From: Prevotellaceae bacterium
GTDB lineage: Bacteria; Bacteroidota; Bacteroidia; Bacteroidales; Bacteroidaceae
Assembly: GCA_022508685.1 (NCBI GenBank)
Contig: JAFLUS010000139.1
Span: 1-5,838, forward strand
Length of the DNA: 5,838 nucleotides
Reading direction: 5' to 3'
Shown here: positions 1 through 5,836 of the stretch, piece by piece
Numbering within the stretch: position 1 is the first letter of the stretch
Layout of the letters: every line of letters begins with the position of its first letter
Made by a program: the position numbers and the translations under genes
The notes under the pieces: model-generated
Told to the model about the DNA's origin: nothing
What the model saw: only the letters and a program-made list of their open reading frames with translations
Database searches by the model: none

Positions 1-65
1 AACATGCCTACATTGTTCCCGGACTGGGCGATGCTGGTGACCTCGCTTATGGTGGAAAATTGTGA
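1..65 (+). CDS. upp: Uracil phosphoribosyltransferase, C-terminal end only (partial)
   Basis: Only the last 20 codons and the TGA stop (63-65) are present; the gene enters from the left edge, with the reading frame starting at base 3. The visible peptide contains YIVPGLGDAGDLAYG, which is the highly conserved C-terminal signature of uracil phosphoribosyltransferase. In family structures this segment forms the loop that holds the uracil ring through backbone contacts. The enzyme is cytosolic and makes UMP from uracil and PRPP in pyrimidine salvage. The gene converges on the glycogen operon and the two are separated by a hairpin at 97-126; nothing suggests a functional link. The identification rests on a short but very characteristic motif, so I am fairly sure of the family although I cannot see the PRPP-binding part. 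Confidence 0.87.
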   Translation, partial: HAYIVPGLGDAGDLAYGGKL

Positions 66-96
66 CCACACAATGAAAACAATGTGATATTGAAAA

Positions 97-126
97 AGCG
101 GAATGTACAACGTAGTACATTCCGCT
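97..126 (-). terminator. Rho-independent terminator at the end of the glycogen operon
   Basis: A perfect 12-bp inverted repeat (97-108 and 115-126, arm AGCGGAATGTAC) encloses a 6-base loop. On the minus strand the hairpin is followed at once by CTTTTTC, a short T-run, as expected for an intrinsic terminator. It lies 26 bases downstream of the stop codon of the GH57-like gene. On the plus strand the hairpin is followed by CATTGTTTG, a poor T-run, so termination of upp there is possible but less convincing. The element probably insulates the two convergent transcription units in both directions. Confidence 0.85.
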
Positions 127-152
127 CATTGTTTGTCCGAATCTAAATTGGA

Positions 153-1589
153 TTACTTCTTCGTCGTTTTCTTCGTTGCCGGTTTCTTCTCAGCCTTTGC
201 TGTTGGTTGAGCCGTAGTTTCAGCCATAGCTTTGGCGGGAGCGGCTTTCTTGGCTGGTGCTTTCTTCTTCTCGGCAGTCTTTGTTTCAGCCGGCTTCAAT
301 TTGGCAAGTTGTTTCTGGAGTTTTTCAATCTCCTTGTCCTTGCGTTCAATTTCCTCACCTTGGTTGCGGATAGTGGTGAGCAGCGAATTGAGTTCTTCGT
401 TGTCGATGTCGGCAGGGTAGAGGGTGTTGACGCGATTGATGAAGTCGCCCAGAATGTTCATGTAGTTGGTGAACGCATCGTAGGGATTGTCGTAGATTCC
501 ACGATTGAGACCTACGCTGGCAGGCTTGGTCGTCATGAAACGGAAATTGTTGCTGGCTTGCAGATAATCCCAGTCTTGCTTGATGCGACGGTCGGTGCAG
601 ATGCGCACGCGGTCGGCTACGCTGTACAGTTTGTTGAAGGCTTCACGCTGCATGACGTTGCCCAGCCAGCATGACGTGTCGCGTTCTTCATCCACCCAAC
701 TTACGTTGTAAGGAACGTCGAGCGCACCTACGGACTTGCCTTTGGTACAGAGTTCGGTCGGTGTGGAGAAAGTGATGCCACACTGACGTGCACAATCGGG
801 CAGGGCACGCAGGAATTCGAGAATGTTGGACGACAGCGGTTGGAAGATGCCGAGTGCGGAGAGTTCCATGAAGATGTTGATGACTTGTTCTTCTTCCGGC
901 AGTTGTGCAATCCAGTTCATGTAGGTGTCAGCATAGAGCGGATATTCATCCCATTCCGAATTGTTGAAACGCAGTGAAATGTCGTCGCTAAGTTTGTAAT
1001 CGCGCAACAGGAGTTTGAGGTTGGGATTGAGTGCGCAGTGGTAGATGAAGTGCGGCGACTTCCATCCCAATACATGCTTGGCTCCCTCGGTCAACATTCC
1101 CTTGAAGCCCATTGCGGCTACTTGCGCACCGATTTCATCGCTATAAATGAGTGATGAGTTGCGGAATACCTTTGGTGTCTGTCCAAAGATTTCTTTGATT
1201 TTGTCGCGCATGCGCAGCGATTCTTCGCGGAAACTGTCTTCGTTGGCGAGTGCTGCAAGACCATGGCTGTAGGGTTCGCACAGGAATTCTACGCAACCGG
1301 TGCTGTTGAGTTCCTGCAGGAGGTCGATGACTTGCGGTGCGTGGAGTTCAAGTTGTTCGAGTCCTACACCTGAGAGCGAAATGGCAACTTTGAAGAACTT
1401 GTCGTTTGCGCGTGCCATGTCGATGAGTGTATGGAGCGCAGGAACGTAACTGCGTTCAGCAATGTCGTTGATGGAACGCTCGTTTTCGTAATCATCGTAG
1501 TAATAGTGGTCGCGACCGATGTCAAAGAATCGATAACGTTTGAGATGGATGATTTGGTGCATCTCAAAGTAAAGACATATTGTTTTCAT
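153..1589 (-). CDS. GH57 alpha-amylase-like protein, probably catalytically inactive, with coiled coil and Lys/Ala-rich tail
   Basis: This 478-residue cytosolic protein (no signal peptide visible) has the fold signatures of the GH57 alpha-amylase subgroup. They are an N-terminal MHQ motif (residues 10-12), a GCVEFLCEPYSHGLA region (98-112), FRNSSLIY (142-149) followed by LTEGAKHVLGW, and FMELSALG (240-247). In active GH57 alpha-amylases, as I recall them, the third region reads FRNTELIY with Glu as nucleophile and the fourth reads FMDYETFG with Asp as acid/base. Here these positions are Ser146 and Glu242, so the catalytic pair appears lost. Such alpha-amylase-like homologues are known from Bacteroidetes. 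After the catalytic-type domain come a predicted coiled coil (about 397-431) and a tail (432-478) with 15 Lys, 13 Ala and 5 Pro. It is the last gene of the operon, 42 bp after the glycosyltransferase, with no Shine-Dalgarno. The start at 1589 places the first beta-strand directly before MHQ. A role in glucan binding or regulation is inferred; the family call is firm. Confidence 0.9.
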   Translation of the reverse strand: MKTICLYFEMHQIIHLKRYRFFDIGRDHYYYDDYENERSINDIAERSYVPALHTLIDMARANDKFFKVAISLSGVGLEQLELHAPQVIDLLQELNSTGCVEFLCEPYSHGLAALANEDSFREESLRMRDKIKEIFGQTPKVFRNSSLIYSDEIGAQVAAMGFKGMLTEGAKHVLGWKSPHFIYHCALNPNLKLLLRDYKLSDDISLRFNNSEWDEYPLYADTYMNWIAQLPEEEQVINIFMELSALGIFQPLSSNILEFLRALPDCARQCGITFSTPTELCTKGKSVGALDVPYNVSWVDEERDTSCWLGNVMQREAFNKLYSVADRVRICTDRRIKQDWDYLQASNNFRFMTTKPASVGLNRGIYDNPYDAFTNYMNILGDFINRVNTLYPADIDNEELNSLLTTIRNQGEEIERKDKEIEKLQKQLAKLKPAETKTAEKKKAPAKKAAPAKAMAETTAQPTAKAEKKPATKKTTKK

Positions 1590-1631
1590 ATAGACAATGA
1601 ATGTTGAATGGTTAACGATTGAATAAAGGAA

Positions 1632-2900
1632 TTAGTGATAGTATTTTTCGATGGTGAGGTCGTAGAGACGGCGGATGCGCTGTCCGACTTTTTCCCATGT
1701 AATTTCGTTGACCTCCTTCAGACCCTCTTCCTGCAGATATTTGAAGAGGGAAGGATTGGTACAAATCGAGTAGATGGCGTCAGCCATGGCGTGGATGTCC
1801 CAGTAGTCGGTCTTGATGACGTTAGTCAGGATTTCACCGCAACCCGATTGTTTCGAAATGATGGACGGTGTACCGCATTGCATGGCTTCGAGCGGTGCGA
1901 TGCCGAAGGGTTCGGATACGGAAGGCATAACGAACACGTCGCTGTCCTTGTAACATTCGTACACCTGTTTGCCACGCATGAATCCCGGGAAGTGGAAGCG
2001 GTCAGCGATGCCTCGTTCTGCCACAAGATTTATCATGGCGTTGAGCATGTCGCCCGAACCAGCCATGCAGAAACGAATGTTTTGTGTGCGTTGCAGCACC
2101 AATGCGGCTGCTTCGACGAAGTATTCGGGACCTTTTTGCATGGTGATGCGTCCGAGGAAAGTCACCACCTTTTCCTTTGAATGGTCGGGACGCGGAATGT
2201 CTTGCAACTCTTGCGACAAGGGATAGACGGCATTGTGCATGGCAAAGACTTTCGACGGGTCTTGGTGGTATTCGTTGATGACGGTGCGGCGTGTGAGTTC
2301 CGATACGCACATGATGCAGTCGGCGTGGTCCATACCGTTCTTTTCAATAGAGTAGACGGTCGGGTTTACTTTGCCGCGTGAACGGTCGAAGTCGGTAGCA
2401 TGCACGTGGATGCAGAGTGGTTTTCCGCTGACCAACTTGGCGTGTACGCCGGCAGGGTAGGTGAGCCAGTCGTGTGCATGGATGATGTCGAACTGCTCTG
2501 CGCGTGCCACTACACCTGCGATGATGCTGAAATTGTTGATTTCGTCGTGCAGGTTGCCGGGATATCCTCCTGCAAACTCCATACAGCCCATGTCGTTCAC
2601 GTTCATGTATGAAAAGTCTGCATAGATGTGGTCGCGGTAGCGATAGTAGTCTTCCGGTGTCATGTAGTCGGGCACACGCGATTTGACATAGTCGTAATCG
2701 TGTCCGCGATAGACGATAGGCACTTGGTTCATGCCGACGATTTTGAGGAAGCGTTCTTCTTCGCCGCAGGGTTTAGGAAGGCAGAAAATAGTTTCCATAT
2801 CGTTCTGCAGGCTCAGTCCCTTTGTGATGCCGTAGGAAGCAACAGCGAGTCCGCCATAGATTTTGGGTGGGAATTCCCAACCGAACATAAGAACTTTCAT
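1632..2900 (-). CDS. GT-B glycosyltransferase, glycogen synthase-like (GT4 type)
   Basis: This 422-residue cytosolic protein has a two-domain GT-B architecture. The N-terminal domain opens with FGWEFPPKIYGGLA (6-19), which carries the Lys-x-x-Gly-Gly-Leu version of the loop that binds the nucleotide-sugar pyrophosphate in glycogen synthases; IIHAHDW follows at 139-145. The C-terminal donor domain shows FLGRITMQKGPEYFVEA (248-264), with Arg251 and Lys256 as likely phosphate contacts. It also has the EX7E motif (Glu330 and Glu338) in SEPFGIAPLEAM, typical of retaining glucosyltransferases. The protein is shorter than classical GlgA (about 480 residues) and resembles archaeal glycogen synthases such as MJ1606. 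The likely reaction is transfer of glucose from a nucleotide sugar to alpha-1,4-glucan, but the donor (ADP- or UDP-glucose) cannot be read from sequence. It sits between the debranching enzyme (21 bp gap) and the GH57-like gene, which supports the glycogen role. A different GT4 specificity remains possible. Confidence 0.9.
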   Translation of the reverse strand: MKVLMFGWEFPPKIYGGLAVASYGITKGLSLQNDMETIFCLPKPCGEEERFLKIVGMNQVPIVYRGHDYDYVKSRVPDYMTPEDYYRYRDHIYADFSYMNVNDMGCMEFAGGYPGNLHDEINNFSIIAGVVARAEQFDIIHAHDWLTYPAGVHAKLVSGKPLCIHVHATDFDRSRGKVNPTVYSIEKNGMDHADCIMCVSELTRRTVINEYHQDPSKVFAMHNAVYPLSQELQDIPRPDHSKEKVVTFLGRITMQKGPEYFVEAAALVLQRTQNIRFCMAGSGDMLNAMINLVAERGIADRFHFPGFMRGKQVYECYKDSDVFVMPSVSEPFGIAPLEAMQCGTPSIISKQSGCGEILTNVIKTDYWDIHAMADAIYSICTNPSLFKYLQEEGLKEVNEITWEKVGQRIRRLYDLTIEKYYH

Positions 2901-2911
2901 AACTTTGTTCT

Positions 2912-2919
2912 ACCTCCTT
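2912..2919 (-). promoter_or_regulatory. Strong Shine-Dalgarno sequence of the glycosyltransferase gene
   Basis: On the minus strand AAGGAGGT lies 11 bases before the ATG at 2898-2900 and begins 2 bases after the TAA stop of the debranching gene (2922-2924). It is a full-length Shine-Dalgarno match, which supports this start codon and suggests translational coupling to the upstream gene. The other genes whose starts are visible (debranching enzyme, GH57-like, Crp/Fnr) have no comparable sequence, as is usual in Bacteroidetes. Confidence 0.75.
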
Positions 2920-2921
2920 AT

Positions 2922-4865
2922 TTATAGATTAAACATACGATTGAAAAGTGTGTAGATGCGGAGTGCCTCCGACACGTTGATGGCAAACGACAGTGCACCA
3001 CGTCCGTGGAATGGCGGGTTGCCGTCGAACAGTTCAGGCAGTGTGCCGATGGCATGGAAATTCATTTCCTCTTCCAGTCCGACGAAGATGCGGTCCATGA
3101 ACGACAGGGATGTCTGTCCGTAGATGTGCATGCAGGTTTCGAGATAGAATCCTGCCAACCATGGCCACACCGTACCTTGATGATAAGCCGCATCGCGTTG
3201 CTGTTGTCCGCCTTCGTAGATGGGGTTGTAGCCACCGCTCTTTGGCGACAGGCTGCGGATGCCCTTGCGTGTGAGCAATTCCTTCGTACAGATGTCGAAG
3301 ATGCCTTTCTTTTCCGCCTTTGTCAACGGAGAATAGTGGAGCGATGAGGCAATCAGCATGTTGGGGCGTACACTCCACGAAATGTAGTTGCCGTCAATGT
3401 AGTCGAGCAGATAGCCGTGTTCGTTCAGGAAGGTTTCTTTGAACGATGCGCCGACGGTTGTTGCCAACGTTGTGTATTTCTTGGCTTCGGCAGTCTGTTT
3501 CTGACCTTCCAGCAATTCAGCGTGGAACATCAGTGCATTGTACCACAGCGCATTGATTTCAACGATGTAGCCGGAACGTGGCACGACTGGTCTGCCGTTG
3601 ACATAGGAATTCATCCATGTCACGGCCGTGTCGCGTCCGTTGGTGTAGAGCAGTCCGTTGTCGTGCAGGAAGAGATTGGGGTGCTCTCCCTTTTGGATGA
3701 ATTCGATGATGTGCTGCACTAATTTGCCATATTTTTCTGCCGCCGCCTGCGGAGAAACGAATTTTGCATATTGCTGAACACACCATGTTGCCCACAGCAG
3801 CACGTCGGGATGCTCCATTTCATATATCTTGACGGATACGGGACGTTCGTTGATGAAGTCGTCGATAGCCTTTTCTGCTGTTGCCATGGCTTGCTCGAAG
3901 TACTTCACTTCTCCGCAGGAGAGCGTCAGTCCGGGCAGGGCGATGAAAGTGTCGCGGGCACGTGTCTTGAACCACGGATAACCAGCGATGATGTAGTGCT
4001 CGCCTTCGTTTTCATAATGGAATTGGTGAGCCGCGTTAATCAGGCATTGCGTGAAACTGTCGCGCGAGGTATGGACATCCACTTCCTCGTCGAACAACCT
4101 TTTGGCTGTGCGGGTCGACAGTTCTTCCACGCCGGCAGAGAAGACGATGCTTTCGCCTTTCTTGATGTTGAATTCAAAATAGCCCGGCACGTACAAATCT
4201 TCCAAGTACTCGTAACCCAATTCCAGTTCGCGCTGATACTCGATGCCGTGATGCCAGCAAGGTTCGAAATGCCATTCGTTCTTCTTGCTTACCTGCATGT
4301 AAAGGTCGGGATACCCATCGTACATCCGTGTGCGGATGCCGTTGTCACAGAGGTCGTATTCGCGACGGGCCGTAGCGTTCTCGTGCGTCAATTTGTTTAC
4401 GCTACGGAAAGCGAGGAACGGACGCAGGCGCAACGTGGTGACGGAGTGGGCATCCAGCAGCGTGTAGCGAATCAGGATGCGGTTGGCAAAGTGTTGGAAC
4501 ACTTTTTCTTTTTTCAACACTACTCCGCCGACACGGTAGATGGTCGTAGGCACTTTGTCCCATTCACATTCGCGGATGTACTTATGTCCGTTTGGAGCAT
4601 AGACGCCGCCTTGATAGCGATGGAGACCCAGATTGAACTCTACGCCATGTTGGATGACCGTTTCGTCGAGCGAAGAGAGCAACACGTGGTTCTCGTCGTC
4701 GATTTGTGGCACAGGCACCACCAACAAACCATGATATTTTCGCGTATTGCAGTCTACTATCGAAGAGCATGAATACGCACCCGAACGATTGGTTCGCAAG
4801 ATTTCTTTTGGCAAAGATTCCTGTAAGTTCGTCATCAGGGTTTTGTCGTAACGTAAATAACTCAT
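2922..4865 (-). CDS. Glycogen debranching enzyme (amylo-alpha-1,6-glucosidase, GH133 type)
   Basis: This 647-residue protein is of normal length for the single-activity prokaryotic debranching enzymes. The N-terminal beta-rich domain carries LRTNRSGAYSCSSIVDCNTRKYHGLLV (split here: residues 23-42 and 43-49), which is diagnostic for the family. The (alpha/alpha)6 catalytic domain shows AGYPWFKTRARDTFIALPGL (294-313, general acid Asp305). It continues with TWMNSYVNGRPVVPRSGY (416-433), VEINALWYNAL (435-445), HQGTVWPWLAG (562-572) and TLPELFDG (608-615, likely catalytic base Glu611). It should hydrolyse alpha-1,6-linked glucose at trimmed branch points of glycogen in the cytoplasm. Family members usually have GEWGRDT before the catalytic Asp, whereas this protein has KTRARDT; that may be a lineage trait. 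It is the first gene of the operon, divergent from the Crp/Fnr gene. The start at Met1 rather than Met11 fits the conserved N-terminus of relatives. No Shine-Dalgarno is visible. Confidence 0.94.
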   Translation of the reverse strand: MSYLRYDKTLMTNLQESLPKEILRTNRSGAYSCSSIVDCNTRKYHGLLVVPVPQIDDENHVLLSSLDETVIQHGVEFNLGLHRYQGGVYAPNGHKYIRECEWDKVPTTIYRVGGVVLKKEKVFQHFANRILIRYTLLDAHSVTTLRLRPFLAFRSVNKLTHENATARREYDLCDNGIRTRMYDGYPDLYMQVSKKNEWHFEPCWHHGIEYQRELELGYEYLEDLYVPGYFEFNIKKGESIVFSAGVEELSTRTAKRLFDEEVDVHTSRDSFTQCLINAAHQFHYENEGEHYIIAGYPWFKTRARDTFIALPGLTLSCGEVKYFEQAMATAEKAIDDFINERPVSVKIYEMEHPDVLLWATWCVQQYAKFVSPQAAAEKYGKLVQHIIEFIQKGEHPNLFLHDNGLLYTNGRDTAVTWMNSYVNGRPVVPRSGYIVEINALWYNALMFHAELLEGQKQTAEAKKYTTLATTVGASFKETFLNEHGYLLDYIDGNYISWSVRPNMLIASSLHYSPLTKAEKKGIFDICTKELLTRKGIRSLSPKSGGYNPIYEGGQQQRDAAYHQGTVWPWLAGFYLETCMHIYGQTSLSFMDRIFVGLEEEMNFHAIGTLPELFDGNPPFHGRGALSFAINVSEALRIYTLFNRMFNL

Positions 4866-4896
4866 AGTCTTTCTTGATATGTTTTTTTAAGGATTT

Positions 4897-4911
4897 GAAG
4901 ATTCACTCTTC
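4897..4911 (-). other. Short hairpin in the leader of the debranching-enzyme mRNA
   Basis: A perfect 5-bp inverted repeat (GAAGA / TCTTC) encloses a 5-base loop, about 32 bases before the start codon and downstream of the predicted transcription start. It is short and AU-rich and may have no function. It is listed because the opposite leader has a hairpin with the same 5-5-5 geometry. Confidence 0.3.
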
Positions 4912-4936
4912 TCGGATAGATTTAAGTTTAATTCCC

Positions 4937-4968
4937 CAAAGTTAATCGTTTTTTGTGATAATGTCAAA
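4937..4968 (-). promoter_or_regulatory. Bacteroidetes-type promoter of the glycogen operon
   Basis: On the minus strand TAACTTTG (4937-4944) is a perfect match to the Bacteroidetes primary-sigma -7 element TAnnTTTG. It is preceded after 20 bp by TTTG (4965-4968), the -33 element. Transcription should begin near 4933, giving a leader of roughly 65-70 bases before the debranching-enzyme start at 4865. No other equally good match was seen upstream of the operon. Confidence 0.78.
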
Positions 4969-5022
4969 AGAATCCGCGTAAAAAGTAATAAATTTTGTAT
5001 AGATTCTCTCTCATTCTGTCAA

Positions 5023-5044
5023 AAATGTGCTGAATAACATATTT
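5023..5044. promoter_or_regulatory. Candidate Crp/Fnr-type operator between the divergent promoters
   Basis: This 22-bp segment reads AAATGTGC, six bases, then ACATATTT. It agrees with the E. coli CRP consensus arms (AAATGTGA and TCACATTT) at 13 of 16 positions, and 6 of 8 arm positions are symmetric. Its centre is about 60 bp upstream of the predicted Crp/Fnr-gene start and about 100 bp upstream of the operon start, a plausible position for an activator or shared operator. Caution: the regulator's recognition helix lacks two of the residues that read TGTGA in E. coli CRP, and AT-rich DNA gives chance matches. Confidence 0.35.
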
Positions 5045-5058
5045 TTCGCAGAAATTTG

Positions 5059-5089
5059 TTTGCCGTTTGCTCAAAATCCAGTAACTTTG
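5059..5089 (+). promoter_or_regulatory. Bacteroidetes-type promoter of the Crp/Fnr regulator gene
   Basis: TTTG (5059-5062), a 19-bp spacer and TAACTTTG (5082-5089) match the Bacteroidetes -33/-7 consensus. Transcription should begin near 5093, leaving a leader of about 39 bases before the ATG at 5132. The -7 octamer is identical to that of the divergent operon promoter. Confidence 0.78.
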
Positions 5090-5110
5090 CACCGTTTTTG
5101 GTAACGATAC

Positions 5111-5125
5111 GACGGATGTGCCGTC
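5111..5125 (+). other. Short GC-rich hairpin just before the Crp/Fnr start codon
   Basis: GACGG and CCGTC pair perfectly around a 5-base loop, and the hairpin ends 6 bases before the ATG. It occupies the place where the ribosome would land, so it could dampen translation or act as a DNA dyad for autoregulation. No Shine-Dalgarno is seen. The stem is only 5 bp, so chance is a real alternative. Confidence 0.4.
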
Positions 5126-5131
5126 AGAAGC

Positions 5132-5836
5132 ATGGTAAAAAGAGAAATCATATCGACAACGGAACTGCCTCAACGCATCAAGGAATTCATCGTGCTGCTC
5201 ACGTCTGAGCAACGTGATGAGTTCAATGCCCATGTATCCGTGCAGCGGTATGCGAAGAACGACCTCATCTATGCCGAAGGCGATGTTTCCACCCACATGT
5301 GTTTTCTGCTGAGCGGAAAAGTCAAGATTTCCAAAGTCGGCATCGGCGGACGCACGCAGATAGTACGTGTCCTGAAACCCGTCGAATATTTTGGGTACCG
5401 CGCTTATTTTGCCCAAGAGAATTATGTGACGTCAGCATCGGCATTCGAAACCTCTGTCGTCTGCAAAATTCCCATGTCGCTCATCGATAAATGGATGCAG
5501 GTCAACATTCGGCTTTCTCTCTTTTTTGTTCGCCAATTGTCCGTTTATCTTGGCGATTCCGACCAACGTACCGTATCGCTGACTCAGAAACATATTCGTG
5601 GCAGACTTGCCGAAGCATTACTTTTCCTTTACGACCGCTATGGCGTCGAAGCCGACGGACAGACGTTGGCGATTCGTCTGTCGCGTGAAGATTTGGCAAG
5701 CCTCTCCAACATGACGACGTCCAATGCCATCCGTACCTTGTCCACCTTTGCAGCCGAAGGACTGATAACGGTCGACAAGCGCACCATTCGCATTGACCAA
5801 CTTCAGCAGTTGGAGAAAATTTCGCAAATGGGTTAG
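5132..5836 (+). CDS. Crp/Fnr-family transcriptional regulator, ligand unknown
   Basis: This 234-residue protein has the two-domain layout of the family. A cyclic-nucleotide-binding-type beta-barrel spans about residues 20-115 (with YAEGDVSTHMCFLLSGKVKI at 47-66), followed by a long dimerization helix (about 116-140) and a winged helix-turn-helix near 182-222. The helix-turn-helix reads LSREDLASLSNMTTSNAIRTL (183-203, 21 residues with Arg201 in the recognition helix), then EGLITVDKRTIRI. Aligned by eye to E. coli CRP, the cAMP contacts Glu72 and Arg82 fall at Tyr89 and Tyr98, so cAMP binding is unlikely. Only Cys57 and Cys111 are present, with no N-terminal cysteine cluster, so an FNR-like 4Fe-4S sensor is also unlikely. 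It is divergent from the glycogen operon across a shared 266-bp region, which makes that operon and its own gene reasonable targets (inference from position). It is complete; the stop is 2 bases before the window end. The start is supported by the promoter and leader spacing. Confidence 0.92.
   Translation: MVKREIISTTELPQRIKEFIVLLTSEQRDEFNAHVSVQRYAKNDLIYAEGDVSTHMCFLLSGKVKISKVGIGGRTQIVRVLKPVEYFGYRAYFAQENYVTSASAFETSVVCKIPMSLIDKWMQVNIRLSLFFVRQLSVYLGDSDQRTVSLTQKHIRGRLAEALLFLYDRYGVEADGQTLAIRLSREDLASLSNMTTSNAIRTLSTFAAEGLITVDKRTIRIDQLQQLEKISQMG

Larger units (their letters stand above)
4866..5131. other. Divergent intergenic region between the glycogen operon and the Crp/Fnr gene
   Basis: This 266-bp AT-rich stretch holds back-to-back promoters, a CRP-like dyad and two short leader hairpins, each listed separately. 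I see no RNA gene and no credible small coding sequence in it. An open frame on the minus strand crosses its right half, but it is mostly antisense to the Crp/Fnr gene. Confidence 0.8.

Noticed and set aside
66..96. Repeated ACAATG after the upp stop
   Set aside because: Two 6-bp copies in a short AT-rich spacer with no symmetry or extension; not a meaningful repeat.
1635..2180. Plus-strand open frame of 181 codons
   Set aside because: It is antisense to the C-terminal domain of the glycosyltransferase, including the EX7E region, and has no recognisable protein features.
3771..4772. Long plus-strand open frame of 333 codons
   Set aside because: It is fully antisense to the debranching-enzyme gene, whose family motifs are intact, and its translation shows no domain I recognise. 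It also has no promoter or ribosome site. It is a by-product of codon bias on the other strand.
4951..4969. TTTTG / CAAAA dyad with a 9-base spacer over the operon -33 region
   Set aside because: Only five T/A-rich positions pair and the inner positions do not continue the symmetry. CAAA here is already explained by the -33 element.
4969..5007. AGAATC / GATTCT inverted repeat with a 27-base spacer
   Set aside because: The arms are 6 bp, widely spaced and flanked by mismatches; chance is the best explanation in AT-rich DNA.
4964..5416. Minus-strand open frame of 150 codons reaching into the divergent region
   Set aside because: Most of it is antisense to the Crp/Fnr gene, it runs through both promoter-bearing sequence and the CRP-like dyad, and its translation has no family signature.
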